This document shows positions 18,601 through 26,281 of a stretch of DNA of 64,000 nt, in pieces. The stretch's first letter is position 1, and the number at the start of each line of letters is the position of its first letter. The DNA lies in assembly GCA_003223115.1 (NCBI GenBank), contig QHXW01000089.1, positions 1-64,000 of the forward strand. Reading direction: 5' to 3'. The translations under genes were made by a program, and so were the position numbers. Source of the DNA: Acidobacteriota bacterium (GTDB lineage: Bacteria; Acidobacteriota; Terriglobia; Bryobacterales; Bryobacteraceae). The notes beneath the pieces were generated by a model, which saw only the letters and a list, made by a program, of their open reading frames with translations, ran no database searches and was not told the DNA's origin.

Positions 18601-19195
18601 CAATGGTGCCAGAGACCATGACCGGGATGTCCCGGCCCAATTCTTTCTTGAGCTGCTGGATGGCAATCAGGCCCGCCTTCACCGAGCGGGTATCATTGCA
18701 GGTCTCGAGCAGCAGAATATCTACACCGCCTTCGGCCAGACCTTGCGCCTGTTCATAATAGGCTTGCCGGAGTTCCTCGAAGGTGATATTGCCACCGATG
18801 GAAATCACCTTGGTGGTCGGGCCCATGGAGCCGGCGACCCAGCGGGGCCTGCCGCGGGTGGAAAACTCGTCCGCTGCCTGCCGGGCCAGACGCGCGGCCT
18901 TCAGATTGAATTCATGGACTTTATCCTGGAGTCCGAATTCAGTCAGCACGATCCGGGTTGAGCCAAACGAATTCGTCTCGATAATGTCCGACCCAGCTTC
19001 GAGATAGGCGCGATGAACGCCTAAGACAGCTTCGGGCCGCGACAGGACGAGGTATTCCATGCACCCGTCCAGCGCGGGACCGTCCGTGCCCGTGAGCTGC
19101 TGCTGGTGCAGCATCGTGCCCATAGCGCCGTCCAGTACCAGGATATGGGTCTCCAAGGCCTCGTTAAGGGCTCGGATTCGCTGTTGCCAGTCCAT
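15641..19195 (-). CDS. metH: Cobalamin-dependent methionine synthase
   Basis: An 1184-residue, four-module enzyme that transfers the methyl group of 5-methyltetrahydrofolate to homocysteine. Module 1 binds homocysteine and zinc (LDGAMGTML at the start, GGCCGTTDAHI near residue 290). Module 2 is the pterin-binding domain (GERTNVIGSRAF). Module 3 binds cobalamin (DVHDIGKN near 756, with the cobalt-ligating His). Module 4 is the reactivation domain with the AdoMet motif GYPACPNLDDQ near 1120. All modules are complete. I chose the ATG at 19195 over a TTG two codons earlier. I see no B12 box or SAM/SAH riboswitch in the ~95 bases upstream. Confidence 0.95.
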   Translation of the reverse strand: MDWQQRIRALNEALETHILVLDGAMGTMLHQQQLTGTDGPALDGCMEYLVLSRPEAVLGVHRAYLEAGSDIIETNSFGSTRIVLTEFGLQDKVHEFNLKAARLARQAADEFSTRGRPRWVAGSMGPTTKVISIGGNITFEELRQAYYEQAQGLAEGGVDILLLETCNDTRSVKAGLIAIQQLKKELGRDIPVMVSGTIEASGTMLAGQGADAFWASISHADLLSIGLNCATGPEFMTDHIRTLSDLATTSVSCYPNAGLPNEQLKYNETPESLAAQLEKFVSHGWLNLIGGCCGTTDAHIRAIARMVEGKKPRVLKARPHRAYYSGIELVEAEDSSRPLIVGERTNVIGSRAFKTLIAEEKWEQAAEIARQQVKNGAHIVDVCLQSTDRDEIKDIPFFYERLIRLVKAPIMVDTTDPQSIEQSLTYCQGKSIINSINLEDGEEKFERVCPVARTYGAALIAGCIDEDKQQAQAFTRERKLAVAERSVQLLTGKYGVPVEDIIIDPLVFPCATGDSNYIGGAVETIEAVRLIKEKIPFVQTILGISNISFGLPAAAREVVNSVFLYYCTKAGLDLAIVNAEKLERFALIPEHERRLAESLLFNKPPADLAANEALRMAPEDWRQQTAEQKAGINQYHIAAIAEHFRHAVKKEKAKAADLPLDERLANYIIEGTKEGLIEDLDHKRNEGSEPLEIINGPLMAGMSEVGRLFNNNELIVAEVLQSAEAMKAAVNYLETFMEKAETATRGKIVLATVKGDVHDIGKNLVEIILSNNGYRVINLGIKVPPEKLIEAFKEHTPDAIGLSGLLVKSAQQMVITAGDLRDAGVHVPLLVGGAALSEKYTVTKIAPAYGEAVCYAKDAMTGLRLMNQLMDPNERSGVLRAHTHLEPVAVNGHVEEPVLPLTETRSRKVRADLPIPAAPYLDRKVRDVPQLTEIWSYINPQMLYGHHLGYKGRFEKELAEHNEKALELYHNVEEVKHEAAAFMKVKAVWRFFEAERQGNSIRLFTPGVAEPIHTFGFGRQRRQEGLCLSDYILEPQDGRRDHLALFVVTAGAGIREKSEVWKLEGLYLKAHALQALALETAEGCAEWLHRRIREDWGFPDPPTMTMQERFTSRYRGKRYSFGYPACPNLDDQQGLWTLLEPDDIGVRLTEGMMMEPEASVSALVFHHPDCAYFTASEQAETVLV

Positions 19196-19296
19196 AAGCA
19201 AGCGGTAAGTCTCTTTATTCTATCAGGTTGTGAAGATCGAAGACACTCGCCGGCCGGAGATGGCTGATCACCGGGAGGCTGTCGTTTTTCGCAGAA

Positions 19297-20229
19297 TTAC
19301 GCCAGCCAGGGCTGCGCAACGTCGTCTTCGACCACTAGGCGTTTGCAGCCGCCAATTTTTGCTTGGGATAGGGCGCGCTCCGCCGCGAGGACCAGATCGT
19401 CGGCGGCGAGGTCGTCGCTAGCGGTAACCGACGCACTCCCGATACTCACGGAGACGTACCGACCCGCAGGGGAGACGTCGTGCGGAATCGCCAGTTCCTG
19501 TACCGGCTCAATAATCGTTCGCCGACAATCACGGCTCCCTCCCGGTCGGTGCGGTATAAAACGACGAATTCACCGGAGCCGCGATGCGCAGCGACATCAT
19601 CGGGACGGTAAAGGGAGTCCTGCAAAATGGCCGCGATGCGCCGCAGGCAATCGTCAGCGGCGGCGTGCCCGTAGTGGTGGTTGTATAAAGCGAGATGGTC
19701 GATGTTGAGCACTATCACCGGAAGAGGGGATTGCGAGCGGCGGTCGCGGCGCCATGCGTGCTCGAGATTTTCCTGACGACGCCTGCGCGTTGGCCAGTCG
19801 CGTCAACGGGTCATCTGGCGCTGAATCGCTTGCCGGTTCGCCTGACTGAGGTTCGCCCTTTTCAGCCAGGCGGTCAGAGTGCTTTTGGTGCTGGGGAGTC
19901 ATCGCGCGGCGTAATCTGGCCGACAACTCAGTTGGATGATTGACCGATGCAGTCTGTGACGCCAGCTTCAAAAGCTTCCTGGATTTCGCCACAGCGCTCT
20001 CATCAAAAATGGCGAACAGCGGCACTCGCGCAAGCGCCGGCGAAGCCCGGATCTGGTGGCAGGTCAGCAGACCGGAGTCAGCAGTAATATCCACAAGAAT
20101 CGCCTCGACTTTCTTCACAGAGATGGGTAGCTCGTCCAGGATCTGCGCCACATTGCGCGGAAAGCGTGGCGGGCCGAAACCCTCTGCCTGCGGGATGGCA
20201 TCCAGATGCTCGCGCGCAGCGCCTGCCAT
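19297..20229 (-). pseudogene. Receiver-GGDEF diguanylate cyclase, frameshifted twice
   Basis: Three reading-frame pieces in order make one protein. The first (from the ATG at 20229) is a receiver-like domain (VEAILVDITADSGLLTCHQIR) ending in DDPLTRLAN, the usual entry to a GGDEF domain. The frame then shifts near 19790 to give RRRRQENLEHAWRRD...VIVLNIDHLALYNHHYGHAAADDCLRRIAAIL. It shifts back near 19495 to give IPHDVSPAGRYVSVSIGSASV...ALSQAKIGGCKRLV up to a TAA at 19297. The two shifts cancel, so the first and last pieces share a frame. The active-site GG(D/E)EF is degenerate (RGSGEF), so even the repaired protein would probably not make cyclic di-GMP. The frameshifts may be decay or sequence error; the degenerate motif favours decay. 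Confidence 0.75.
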
Positions 20230-20307
20230 TTGGAGGATCGAAATGGACGTGGCTCTAAAATGTTCATCGGCAGAAGTTCAAATTGATTTTAGATCTGCCC
20301 TGGATTC

Positions 20308-20336
20308 TTGATTCAAACCCGGTCCCATCCTAGATA
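20308..20336 (+). promoter_or_regulatory. Candidate sigma-70-type promoter
   Basis: TTGATT at 20308-20313 and TAGATA(AT) at 20331-20338 are 17 bases apart, in the only gap upstream of the DUF4440 gene at 20376. The spacing is ideal and the boxes are near consensus. Transcription start has not been shown. Confidence 0.35.
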
Positions 20337-20375
20337 ATACAGAGACATTAAATCCCACTTTCCAAGGAAAAGCCG

Positions 20376-20813
20376 ATGCCCGCTTTGTCACGCAGAACCG
20401 TCCTTCTCATTCCCGCTCTAGGGGCCGTCCACGCCCAGAATACGCCGACGGAAAGCGCGGTCCGCGCGGTGCTAGAGATGCAGCGGACCGCATGGAACCG
20501 CGGCGACGTGGAGACCTTCATGGCCGGCTATGAGGCGAGTGAGGAGACCACGTTTGTGGGCGCCACGGTCACGCGCGGTTATCAGAAAGTTCTCGATAAT
20601 TACCACCGCCGCTACCCGACGAAGGAAAAGATGGGGCAGTTGACTTTTTCCGACATGCAGATCCGGCCGCTCGGGGCCGATTACGCCTCAGTGATCGGCC
20701 GCTGGCATCTCGGGCGTCCAGCGGACGCAGGCGGCAATACCGGCGGCATCTATACCCTGCTGTTCCGGAAAACCGCTCAGGGATGGAAGATTATTCTGGA
20801 CCATACGAGCTAG
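20376..20813 (+). CDS. Exported SnoaL/DUF4440 (NTF2-like) protein
   Basis: A 145-residue protein. A signal peptide (MPALSRRTVLLIPALGAVHAQ) precedes an NTF2-like fold of the DUF4440 type: VRAVLEMQRTAWNRGDVETFMAGY, FVGATVTRGYQKVLDNYHRRYP, VIGRWHLGRP and the C-terminal YTLLFRKTAQGWKIILDHTS. These proteins bind small hydrophobic ligands, or act as isomerases or hydrolases; the ligand cannot be read here. A second, truncated copy of the same gene lies just downstream on the opposite strand. Confidence 0.8.
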   Translation: MPALSRRTVLLIPALGAVHAQNTPTESAVRAVLEMQRTAWNRGDVETFMAGYEASEETTFVGATVTRGYQKVLDNYHRRYPTKEKMGQLTFSDMQIRPLGADYASVIGRWHLGRPADAGGNTGGIYTLLFRKTAQGWKIILDHTS

Positions 20814-20859
20814 GTCCGTTACACCAGCACCTGCCGGTGGCCTGGCCTTTGGTGATTCT

Positions 20860-21021
20860 GGCGCCAACAAAAGTGGTGGCGTCGCTCGACTCATAACCCG
20901 ACATGAAGGCGTCCACATCGCCGCGATTCCATGCGGTTTGCTGCGCTCCGAGCACTGCACGCACGGCGTCGTCGGTGGATTGCGATTGTGCGCGCAGAGC
21001 CGCACGTTCGTTTTCATGCAT
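20860..21021 (-). pseudogene. Truncated, inverted copy of the DUF4440 gene
   Basis: Reading on the minus strand from ATG at 21021, residues DDAVRAVLGAQQTAWNRGDV, DAFMSGYESSDATTFVGARI and TKG match the N-terminal core of the gene at 20376 (TAWNRGDV..FM.GYE.S..TTFVGA). The match stops abruptly at about base 20865, and the frame then runs through unrelated sequence to a stop near 20791. There is no signal peptide and two thirds of the domain are missing. It lies tail-to-tail with the intact copy, so this is an inverted partial duplication. Confidence 0.65.
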
Positions 21022-21113
21022 AACGTGCCTGGGAGTCCTGCGGGTTCTCGGCCGTGCGCCGGGCAAAAACCGCAAGGTCAGAGTACAAAACAGTGTGGTC
21101 TCGCCTGCAGAGG

Positions 21114-22580
21114 TTAAGGTCGCTGCTCCGCCTGCGCGGCGCTTTTCAACATCAGATGGCTGCGCTTTCGGCTGTAGGTGAAGTAGATGATCTGCCCGAT
21201 CGCGAGCCAAATGATCAATCGCAGCCAATTGCTCAACCCCAGCGAATACATCATGGCAAAGTTCCAAACGATTCCCAGAATGGGCACCAGCGGAACCAGC
21301 GGAGTGCGGAAAGGACGAGGGTGCTCGGGATGAGCCCGCCGCATCACCCAGACACCTGCGCACACGATCACAAAAGCGAACAGCGTGCCGATGCTCGTCA
21401 TCTCCCCGACGACGGAGAGAGGCAGAAACGCTGAGAACGGTGAAACGAACAGCATGAACAAGAGGTTCGAGCGCCACGGCGTACGGAACTTCGGATGGAT
21501 GTCGGAGAACACTTTGGGCACCAGACCATCACGTGACATGGAGAAAAACACACGGCTCTGTCCCAGAAGCATCACCAGCATGACCGAAGTGAATCCGCAG
21601 ATAATGCCAAACTTGATCAGGATTTTCAGCCAATCGTAGGGCGTTTGATCGATGGCGACGGCAACCGGGGCCGACGTGTTGAGCTTACTGTAAAGCACCA
21701 TGCCGGTAAGGACATATGAGAACAACACGTAAAGGATGGTGCATACCAGCAGCGAGCCGATGATGCCGATGGGCATGTCCTTCTGCGGGTTCCTGGCTTC
21801 CTGCGCGGCCGTGGAAACGGCGTCGAAGCCGATGTAGGCGAAAAAGATGACGCCCGCGCCCATCATGATGCCGCTGATCCCGAACTTTCCGAACTCGCCC
21901 TGGTTCGGCGGAAGGAACGGATGGTAGTTTTCGGGGTGAATAAAGTGCCAGCCCACGGCGATGAATACCACGACTACCGCCAGCTTGATCGCGACGATGA
22001 TGCCATTGGCACGGGCAGATTCCTTGATTCCGAGTATCAGCAGCAGCGAAATCATGCAGATGATGAACACAGCCGGCAGATTGACGATTCCCTGGATCAT
22101 TCGGCCGTCCGGCAAGGTCCGCGTCTCGAACGGTCCGGCCAACAACTGCGTCGGGAGATCAATGCCGAAATCGTGTAGGAGCGAAACTACGTAGCCCGAC
22201 CAACTGATCGAAACTGTGGACGCGCCCACGGCATACTCGAGCACCAGGTCCCAGCCGATGATCCAGGCCAGCCACTCACCCAGAGTCGTGTAGGCGTAGG
22301 TGTAGGCGCTGCCGGCGACAGGAATCATGCAGGAAAATTCGCTATAGCAAAGCCCAGCGAAAGCACAGCCGATGCCGGCCACGATCATGGAGAGCACGAT
22401 GGCCGGACCTGCGTGCAGGGCCGCGGCCACGCCGGTGAGCGAAAACAGGCCAGAACCGATGATGGCACCGATGCCCAGCGCCACCAGGCTTCCCGGCCCG
22501 AGCGTCCGCTTTAACTTGTGCTCGCCAGCCTCCGACTCGGCCATGATGTATTCCACGGATTTTGTCGCGAATAAGCTCAA
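21114..22580 (-). CDS. APC-family amino acid permease (TTG start)
   Basis: About 488 residues with some 12 predicted membrane helices. The first is LVALGIGAIIGSGLFSLTG, the canonical G-rich motif of the amino acid-polyamine-organocation family, and FFAYIGFDAVSTAAQEARNPQKDMP is the conserved middle signature of the cationic amino acid transporter group. The start is TTG at 22580, 7 bases after AGGAGG, and it overlaps the upstream gene's TGA as TTGA. The resulting N-terminus (MSLFATKSVE...EHKLKRTLGPGSLVALGIGA) fits relatives well. The substrate is not clear from sequence. Confidence 0.85.
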   Translation of the reverse strand: MSLFATKSVEYIMAESEAGEHKLKRTLGPGSLVALGIGAIIGSGLFSLTGVAAALHAGPAIVLSMIVAGIGCAFAGLCYSEFSCMIPVAGSAYTYAYTTLGEWLAWIIGWDLVLEYAVGASTVSISWSGYVVSLLHDFGIDLPTQLLAGPFETRTLPDGRMIQGIVNLPAVFIICMISLLLILGIKESARANGIIVAIKLAVVVVFIAVGWHFIHPENYHPFLPPNQGEFGKFGISGIMMGAGVIFFAYIGFDAVSTAAQEARNPQKDMPIGIIGSLLVCTILYVLFSYVLTGMVLYSKLNTSAPVAVAIDQTPYDWLKILIKFGIICGFTSVMLVMLLGQSRVFFSMSRDGLVPKVFSDIHPKFRTPWRSNLLFMLFVSPFSAFLPLSVVGEMTSIGTLFAFVIVCAGVWVMRRAHPEHPRPFRTPLVPLVPILGIVWNFAMMYSLGLSNWLRLIIWLAIGQIIYFTYSRKRSHLMLKSAAQAEQRP

Positions 22581-23974
22581 GCACTCACCTCCTTGTTCCG
22601 CCACAAGAAATACACAGGCACACCAAGCAGCACGATAATCAATCCGGGCCAGGTGTACTTCGGCTTGTAAATGAGCAGCAGGATTTCGATCAGACCGGCC
22701 GCCGCCATGTAGAGAGCGGGCAGCACCGGGTAACCGATGGCCCGATACGGGCGCTCGGCATCCGGACGTGTGCGGCGAAGCTTGAAAATCCCCGCAATGG
22801 TCAGAATATAGAAAAGCAGAACAGCAAAGATAACATAGTCGAGCAAATCACTGTAGGTTCCGCTCAGAGTCAGCAAGGTCGCCCAGATACATTGGATGGC
22901 CAGTGAGAAAACCGGCGCGTGGGTGCGCGGGCTGAGTGCCGCCACCTTATGGAAAAACAGCCGGTCGAGCGCCATGGCGTAATAGACGCGCGCACCGGCC
23001 AGAATCAATCCATTGGCGCAACCAAAGGTGGAGATCATGATCGCCGCAGCCATGAGTTGGACGCCCATGGGACCAAACATCACCGCCGCGGCGGCCGTAG
23101 CCACACGGTCTTCGGCAGCGTTCTGAATGGCCGCAAAGGGCAGTACGTTGAGGTAAACCACATTGGCAGCGATATAAAGCACCGATACGATGGCTACTCC
23201 GAGCCCCAGGGCCAAAGGAATGTTGCGCCTGGGGTTGCGAACTTCGGCGCCCGTGAACGTGACGTTATTCCAGGCGTCGGCTGAGAATAGTGCCCCGACC
23301 ATGGCCACTCCGACCAAGCGAACCGAGTGGAAATCCCAGCCGGAATTGCGCCAGAAACCAGTGAAATTATCGGTGATGGCTTGAGTGTTGCGTCCCAGTA
23401 CAAATCCGAACACGACCAGGCCCAGCAGAGCCGCGGTTTTTGCGACCGTGAATACGTTCTGCACTATAGCGCCGGTCCGGATGCCGCGTGCGTTGATGGC
23501 GGAAAGGACCACGATCACCAGGATCGCCACCAACTGCTGCGTGGTGAGACCGATTCTGCCGGAACCGAGGAGATAGTTGGCCGCCGAAATCTGCGGCACG
23601 AATACGCCCAGAAATTTCGCGAAGGCCACGGCAACCGCCGCGATGGTCCCGGTCTGGATCACCAGGAATAAAGTCCATCCGTACAGGAAACCGCTCAAGG
23701 GACCGAACGATTCGCGCAGGTAAATGTACTGGCCTCCGGCGTGCGGCATCATCGCAGCCAGTTCGCCGTATGAAAGCGCTGCGGTCAGCGTCAGGAGGGC
23801 GGTGACAATCCAGGTCATGAGCAACAGGCTGGGCGAATTTACCTGGCGTCCGATATCCGCGGCGACGATGAAGATTCCGGAGCCGATCATGGAGCCGACC
23901 ACGAGCGTAGTGGCATCCATCGCGCCCAACCCCTTGACCAGTCCGGTTTCTACTTCTGTGCCAGTTGTTGCCAT
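22577..23974 (-). CDS. APC-family amino acid permease
   Basis: About 465 residues and ~12 helices. The first is TTLVVGSMIGSGIFIV, then HAGGQYIYLRESFG and ALFSADAWNNVTFTGAEVRNPRRNIP, the signatures of the LAT/basic-amino-acid group of APC transporters. I chose the ATG at 23974, preceded by GGAAGA; 12 further upstream codons are possible but overlap the coding end of thiE more. It lies between thiE and a second APC permease, each overlapping its neighbour, so the minus-strand genes from 25.5 to 21.1 kb look like one transcription unit. Confidence 0.85.
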   Translation of the reverse strand: MATTGTEVETGLVKGLGAMDATTLVVGSMIGSGIFIVAADIGRQVNSPSLLLMTWIVTALLTLTAALSYGELAAMMPHAGGQYIYLRESFGPLSGFLYGWTLFLVIQTGTIAAVAVAFAKFLGVFVPQISAANYLLGSGRIGLTTQQLVAILVIVVLSAINARGIRTGAIVQNVFTVAKTAALLGLVVFGFVLGRNTQAITDNFTGFWRNSGWDFHSVRLVGVAMVGALFSADAWNNVTFTGAEVRNPRRNIPLALGLGVAIVSVLYIAANVVYLNVLPFAAIQNAAEDRVATAAAAVMFGPMGVQLMAAAIMISTFGCANGLILAGARVYYAMALDRLFFHKVAALSPRTHAPVFSLAIQCIWATLLTLSGTYSDLLDYVIFAVLLFYILTIAGIFKLRRTRPDAERPYRAIGYPVLPALYMAAAGLIEILLLIYKPKYTWPGLIIVLLGVPVYFLWRNKEVSA

Positions 23975-24585
23975 TCTTCCATCCGCCGGCGTAAGGTGGC
24001 GCTCGTACAAGGCTCAGGCAGCAGGTCTGCAATCACCGCCACCGTATCCGCGCCGGCTGCGAATACTGCGCGCGCGTTCTGGCGCGTGATCCCGCCGATA
24101 GCGACGAGCGGCCGAAGGCAACTCGCGCGACATCTCTCGAGTTGTTCGATGCCAACCATGGGATCAGGATTTTGTTTTGAGACCGTTCCAAAGATCGGCC
24201 CAAAGGCGAGGTAATTGACTGGCGCAGCCGCGGCCTCGCTGATCTGTTCGGAATTGTGAGTGGAATACCCAACGACTGCGTCCGGCCCCAGAAGGCGCCG
24301 CACATCTGCCGGGTCGAGATCGTCTTGCCCGACGTGCATCCCGGCTTGGAACAGCATCGCCACGTCAGCCCTGTCATTCACGACGAAGACGGCGTCACTT
24401 TCGCGGCAAACTGCTGCAATCCGCTCAGCCTGCTCGAATGTTGCGCGCGTCCATTGAGATTTGTGGCGGAATTGCAGGATACGGGCGCCGCCATCGAGAA
24501 ATGCGCGGGCCGCGGTTGCCGCCTGGCAGCCTCGCGCGGCCAGCGCTTGTGTGTCGAGGATGGGGTAGACGCGGGGAAGATTCAT
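23950..24585 (-). CDS. thiE: Thiamine-phosphate synthase
   Basis: A 211-residue TIM-barrel enzyme that joins HMP-diphosphate and thiazole phosphate to make thiamine phosphate. Motifs include LQFRHKS (usual LR.K), FVVNDRADVAMLFQAGMHVGQDDL, VGYSTHNSEQ (usual G.S.H), YLAFGPIFGT and the glycine-rich end VAIGGITRQNARAVFAAGADTVAVI. It starts inside the preceding peptidase stop (ATGA, 24585-24582) and overlaps the permease start by 25 bases. It is the only thiamine gene in the window. Confidence 0.9.
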   Translation of the reverse strand: MNLPRVYPILDTQALAARGCQAATAARAFLDGGARILQFRHKSQWTRATFEQAERIAAVCRESDAVFVVNDRADVAMLFQAGMHVGQDDLDPADVRRLLGPDAVVGYSTHNSEQISEAAAAPVNYLAFGPIFGTVSKQNPDPMVGIEQLERCRASCLRPLVAIGGITRQNARAVFAAGADTVAVIADLLPEPCTSATLRRRMEEWQQLAQK

Positions 24586-25469
24586 TTCAAATACCGGTCC
24601 AACCACTCCGCGGTACGCCGGAATGAATCGATCCGCGTCTCATCACGAACGAATCCATGGATCTCTTCCGAATAATAGATTTCGGAAAATTCCTTGCCTT
24701 CGTGGATGAGTTTCTCGCTGATCTCCACCGTGTCCTGAAACATCACATTATTATCAACGATGCCATGGACCACCAGCAGCGGATTCTTCAGCAGCCAGGA
24801 AAACGTCACAGGCGAGCTGCGGCGGTAGGCTTCGGGGTTGTCTTGCGGCCGCATCAGCCGCTGGCCGGTGTACTGGGCGTTGTAGTTCTCCCAATCGTTG
24901 ACCGCTGCCCAGGCAGCGCCGGCTCGAAATGTGTCCGGCGACAAAAACATGGCCATGTCGGTCATGAAGCCACCGTAGCTGACGCCCCAGATGCCAATGC
25001 GCTTCATATCCACATTGCCCAGGCTGCGCAAGTAGTCCACAGCGCCGAGAACGTCGTCGAGATCCGGGCCGCCCATGTGCAAGTAAACCCCGGTACGCCA
25101 ATCGCTGCCGTAGCCGGAGCTACCGCGATAGTCGAGATCCATCACCACGTATCCGCTCGCCGCCAGGGAACAGTTGAAGACATAACGCAGATCCTGATAG
25201 CTGCCCCACTGCTTGAGCACGCTCGTAGCGTAACCCGAGCCGTGAATAAAGAAAACGGCGGGCCAAGGCTTTTGGTTTCGTTCTTCCGGGCGATAACTCG
25301 GCGGCAGCAGGATTTTGGCAGCCACGGTCTTGTGATCACCACGCGAGGGGAAGCTCACGAAGCGGGTCTCGGGCCACCGGTACCCGGCGAATTCGGATCG
25401 CGGCGAGGTCGTGATCCGGTTGCCGCTCACATAGAGGTCGAACGGGCTTTGGAGGTCGGCTTCCTGGCA
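24582..25469 (-). pseudogene. Prolyl oligopeptidase family (S9) catalytic domain, separated from its propeller
   Basis: A DPP-IV-like alpha/beta-hydrolase domain of ~295 residues: oxyanion region IHGSGYATSVLKQWGSY, DLDYRGSSGYGSDWRTG, nucleophile in IWGVSYGGFM, acid in VVHGIVDNNVMFQD and the histidine in EIHGFVRDET. The catalytic domain is intact and open. The family normally has a signal peptide and a ~400-residue beta-propeller before it; these are lost here. A signal peptide with ~30 residues of N-terminus survives upstream (25630-25773), and a propeller fragment between them reads on the opposite strand. A start at ATG 25469 could still give a cytosolic hydrolase, so function is not excluded. 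Confidence 0.7.
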
Positions 25470-25470
25470 A

Positions 25471-25625
25471 GTTACTGACATCGAGGATCCAAAGGATTCG
25501 ATGGACGCATTCAAGTGGTCGCCGGATGGACGACAGTTCTTCTATTCCATTCGGGTGGGCGCTCCTCGAAAATTGTTCTTGCCGAATTACTCGGGCCGCG
25601 TGGTCACAGCCCGCACGTTTGACCG
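25471..25625 (+). pseudogene. Inverted propeller fragment of the S9 peptidase
   Basis: Read on +, this segment encodes DIEDPKDSMDAFKWSPDG, RQFFYSIRVGAPRKLFLPNY, SGRVVTARTFDR. FKWSPDGRQFFYS is a typical beta-propeller blade, and PNYSGRVVTAR.F matches the blade found before the catalytic domain in DPP-IV-like S9 peptidases. It lies between the N-terminal and catalytic pieces of such a gene on the opposite strand, so it is best explained as an inverted piece of that gene. Confidence 0.6.
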
Positions 25626-25773
25626 ACAGAAAGAGGAGGACGTGTTTCGACCAGGTGATCTCAGCAGGCGAGGTCCCCCAGATGAAGGGACGGATGAAGA
25701 GCTTTTCGAGAGACCAATTCCCGGCGGCGGCCAGCGGCGTGGCGAGAAAGAGATAGACGAGCAGTCTTCTCAT
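25626..25773 (-). pseudogene. N-terminal remnant of the S9 peptidase
   Basis: From ATG 25773 the minus strand reads MRRLLVYLFLATPLAAA (signal peptide), then GNWSLEKLFIRPFIWGTSP and AEITWSKH, the usual start of exported DPP-IV-like peptidases. The match ends at the border with the inverted fragment. Confidence 0.65.
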
Positions 25774-25837
25774 GCGGACAACTCGCCTATGATAGCCGAA
25801 AAGGAATTGCGGGGCTTTCATCCCGCTGCTTAAAGCG

Positions 25838-26281
25838 CTAATTCGCCGCCGCGAGGACTTCTTCAGGCACAGGCTTGCCGCGTTTCGCGTAACGGATGAC
25901 GCCATCCTGCCCGATCAGGTACACCGTCCGTTTCACGAACAAGCTATTGGTGTGGTACTGCTCGCCTACTTTCTGGCCCGTGTCCACCAGCAGCGGGAAC
26001 TGGAATTTGTATTTATCCCGGAATTTCTTGTGACTGTCGGGACTCTGTGGGTTGACGCCGTACACTACCGTGTTGCGCATTTTGGCCTGGTCCCAACGGT
26101 CGCGGAATTCGCAGAGCTGTTTGGTGCAGATCATGGTGTCGTCGCCAGGATAAAAGACCAGCACCACGTTTTTGCCGTGTAGAGACGAGAGCGTCACTTT
26201 CTGGCCCGTTTCATCGGGTAAGGAAAATTCGGGAGCTTTTGTGGCGACCGGCAGCGGATCTGAAAATAGCCAGCCGAACAT
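25838..26281 (-). CDS. Peroxiredoxin, PrxQ/BCP type
   Basis: A 147-residue thiol peroxidase that reduces hydrogen peroxide and organic hydroperoxides. The peroxidatic cysteine is in YPGDDTMICTKQLCEFRD, with the resolving cysteine 5 residues later (ICTKQLC), the atypical 2-Cys arrangement of BCP/PrxQ. KAPEFSLPDETGQKVTLSSL and the C-terminal VKRTVYLIGQDGVIRY are also typical. The first base of its ATG is the last base of the preceding TAA, so it is translationally coupled to the large metallopeptidase-like gene. Confidence 0.9.
   Translation of the reverse strand: MFGWLFSDPLPVATKAPEFSLPDETGQKVTLSSLHGKNVVLVFYPGDDTMICTKQLCEFRDRWDQAKMRNTVVYGVNPQSPDSHKKFRDKYKFQFPLLVDTGQKVGEQYHTNSLFVKRTVYLIGQDGVIRYAKRGKPVPEEVLAAAN

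Noticed and set aside
19196-19296. Cobalamin, SAM or SAH riboswitch upstream of metH
   Set aside because: I looked for the B12 box and for the conserved SAM and SAH cores on the minus strand and found none. A covariance-model search would settle it.
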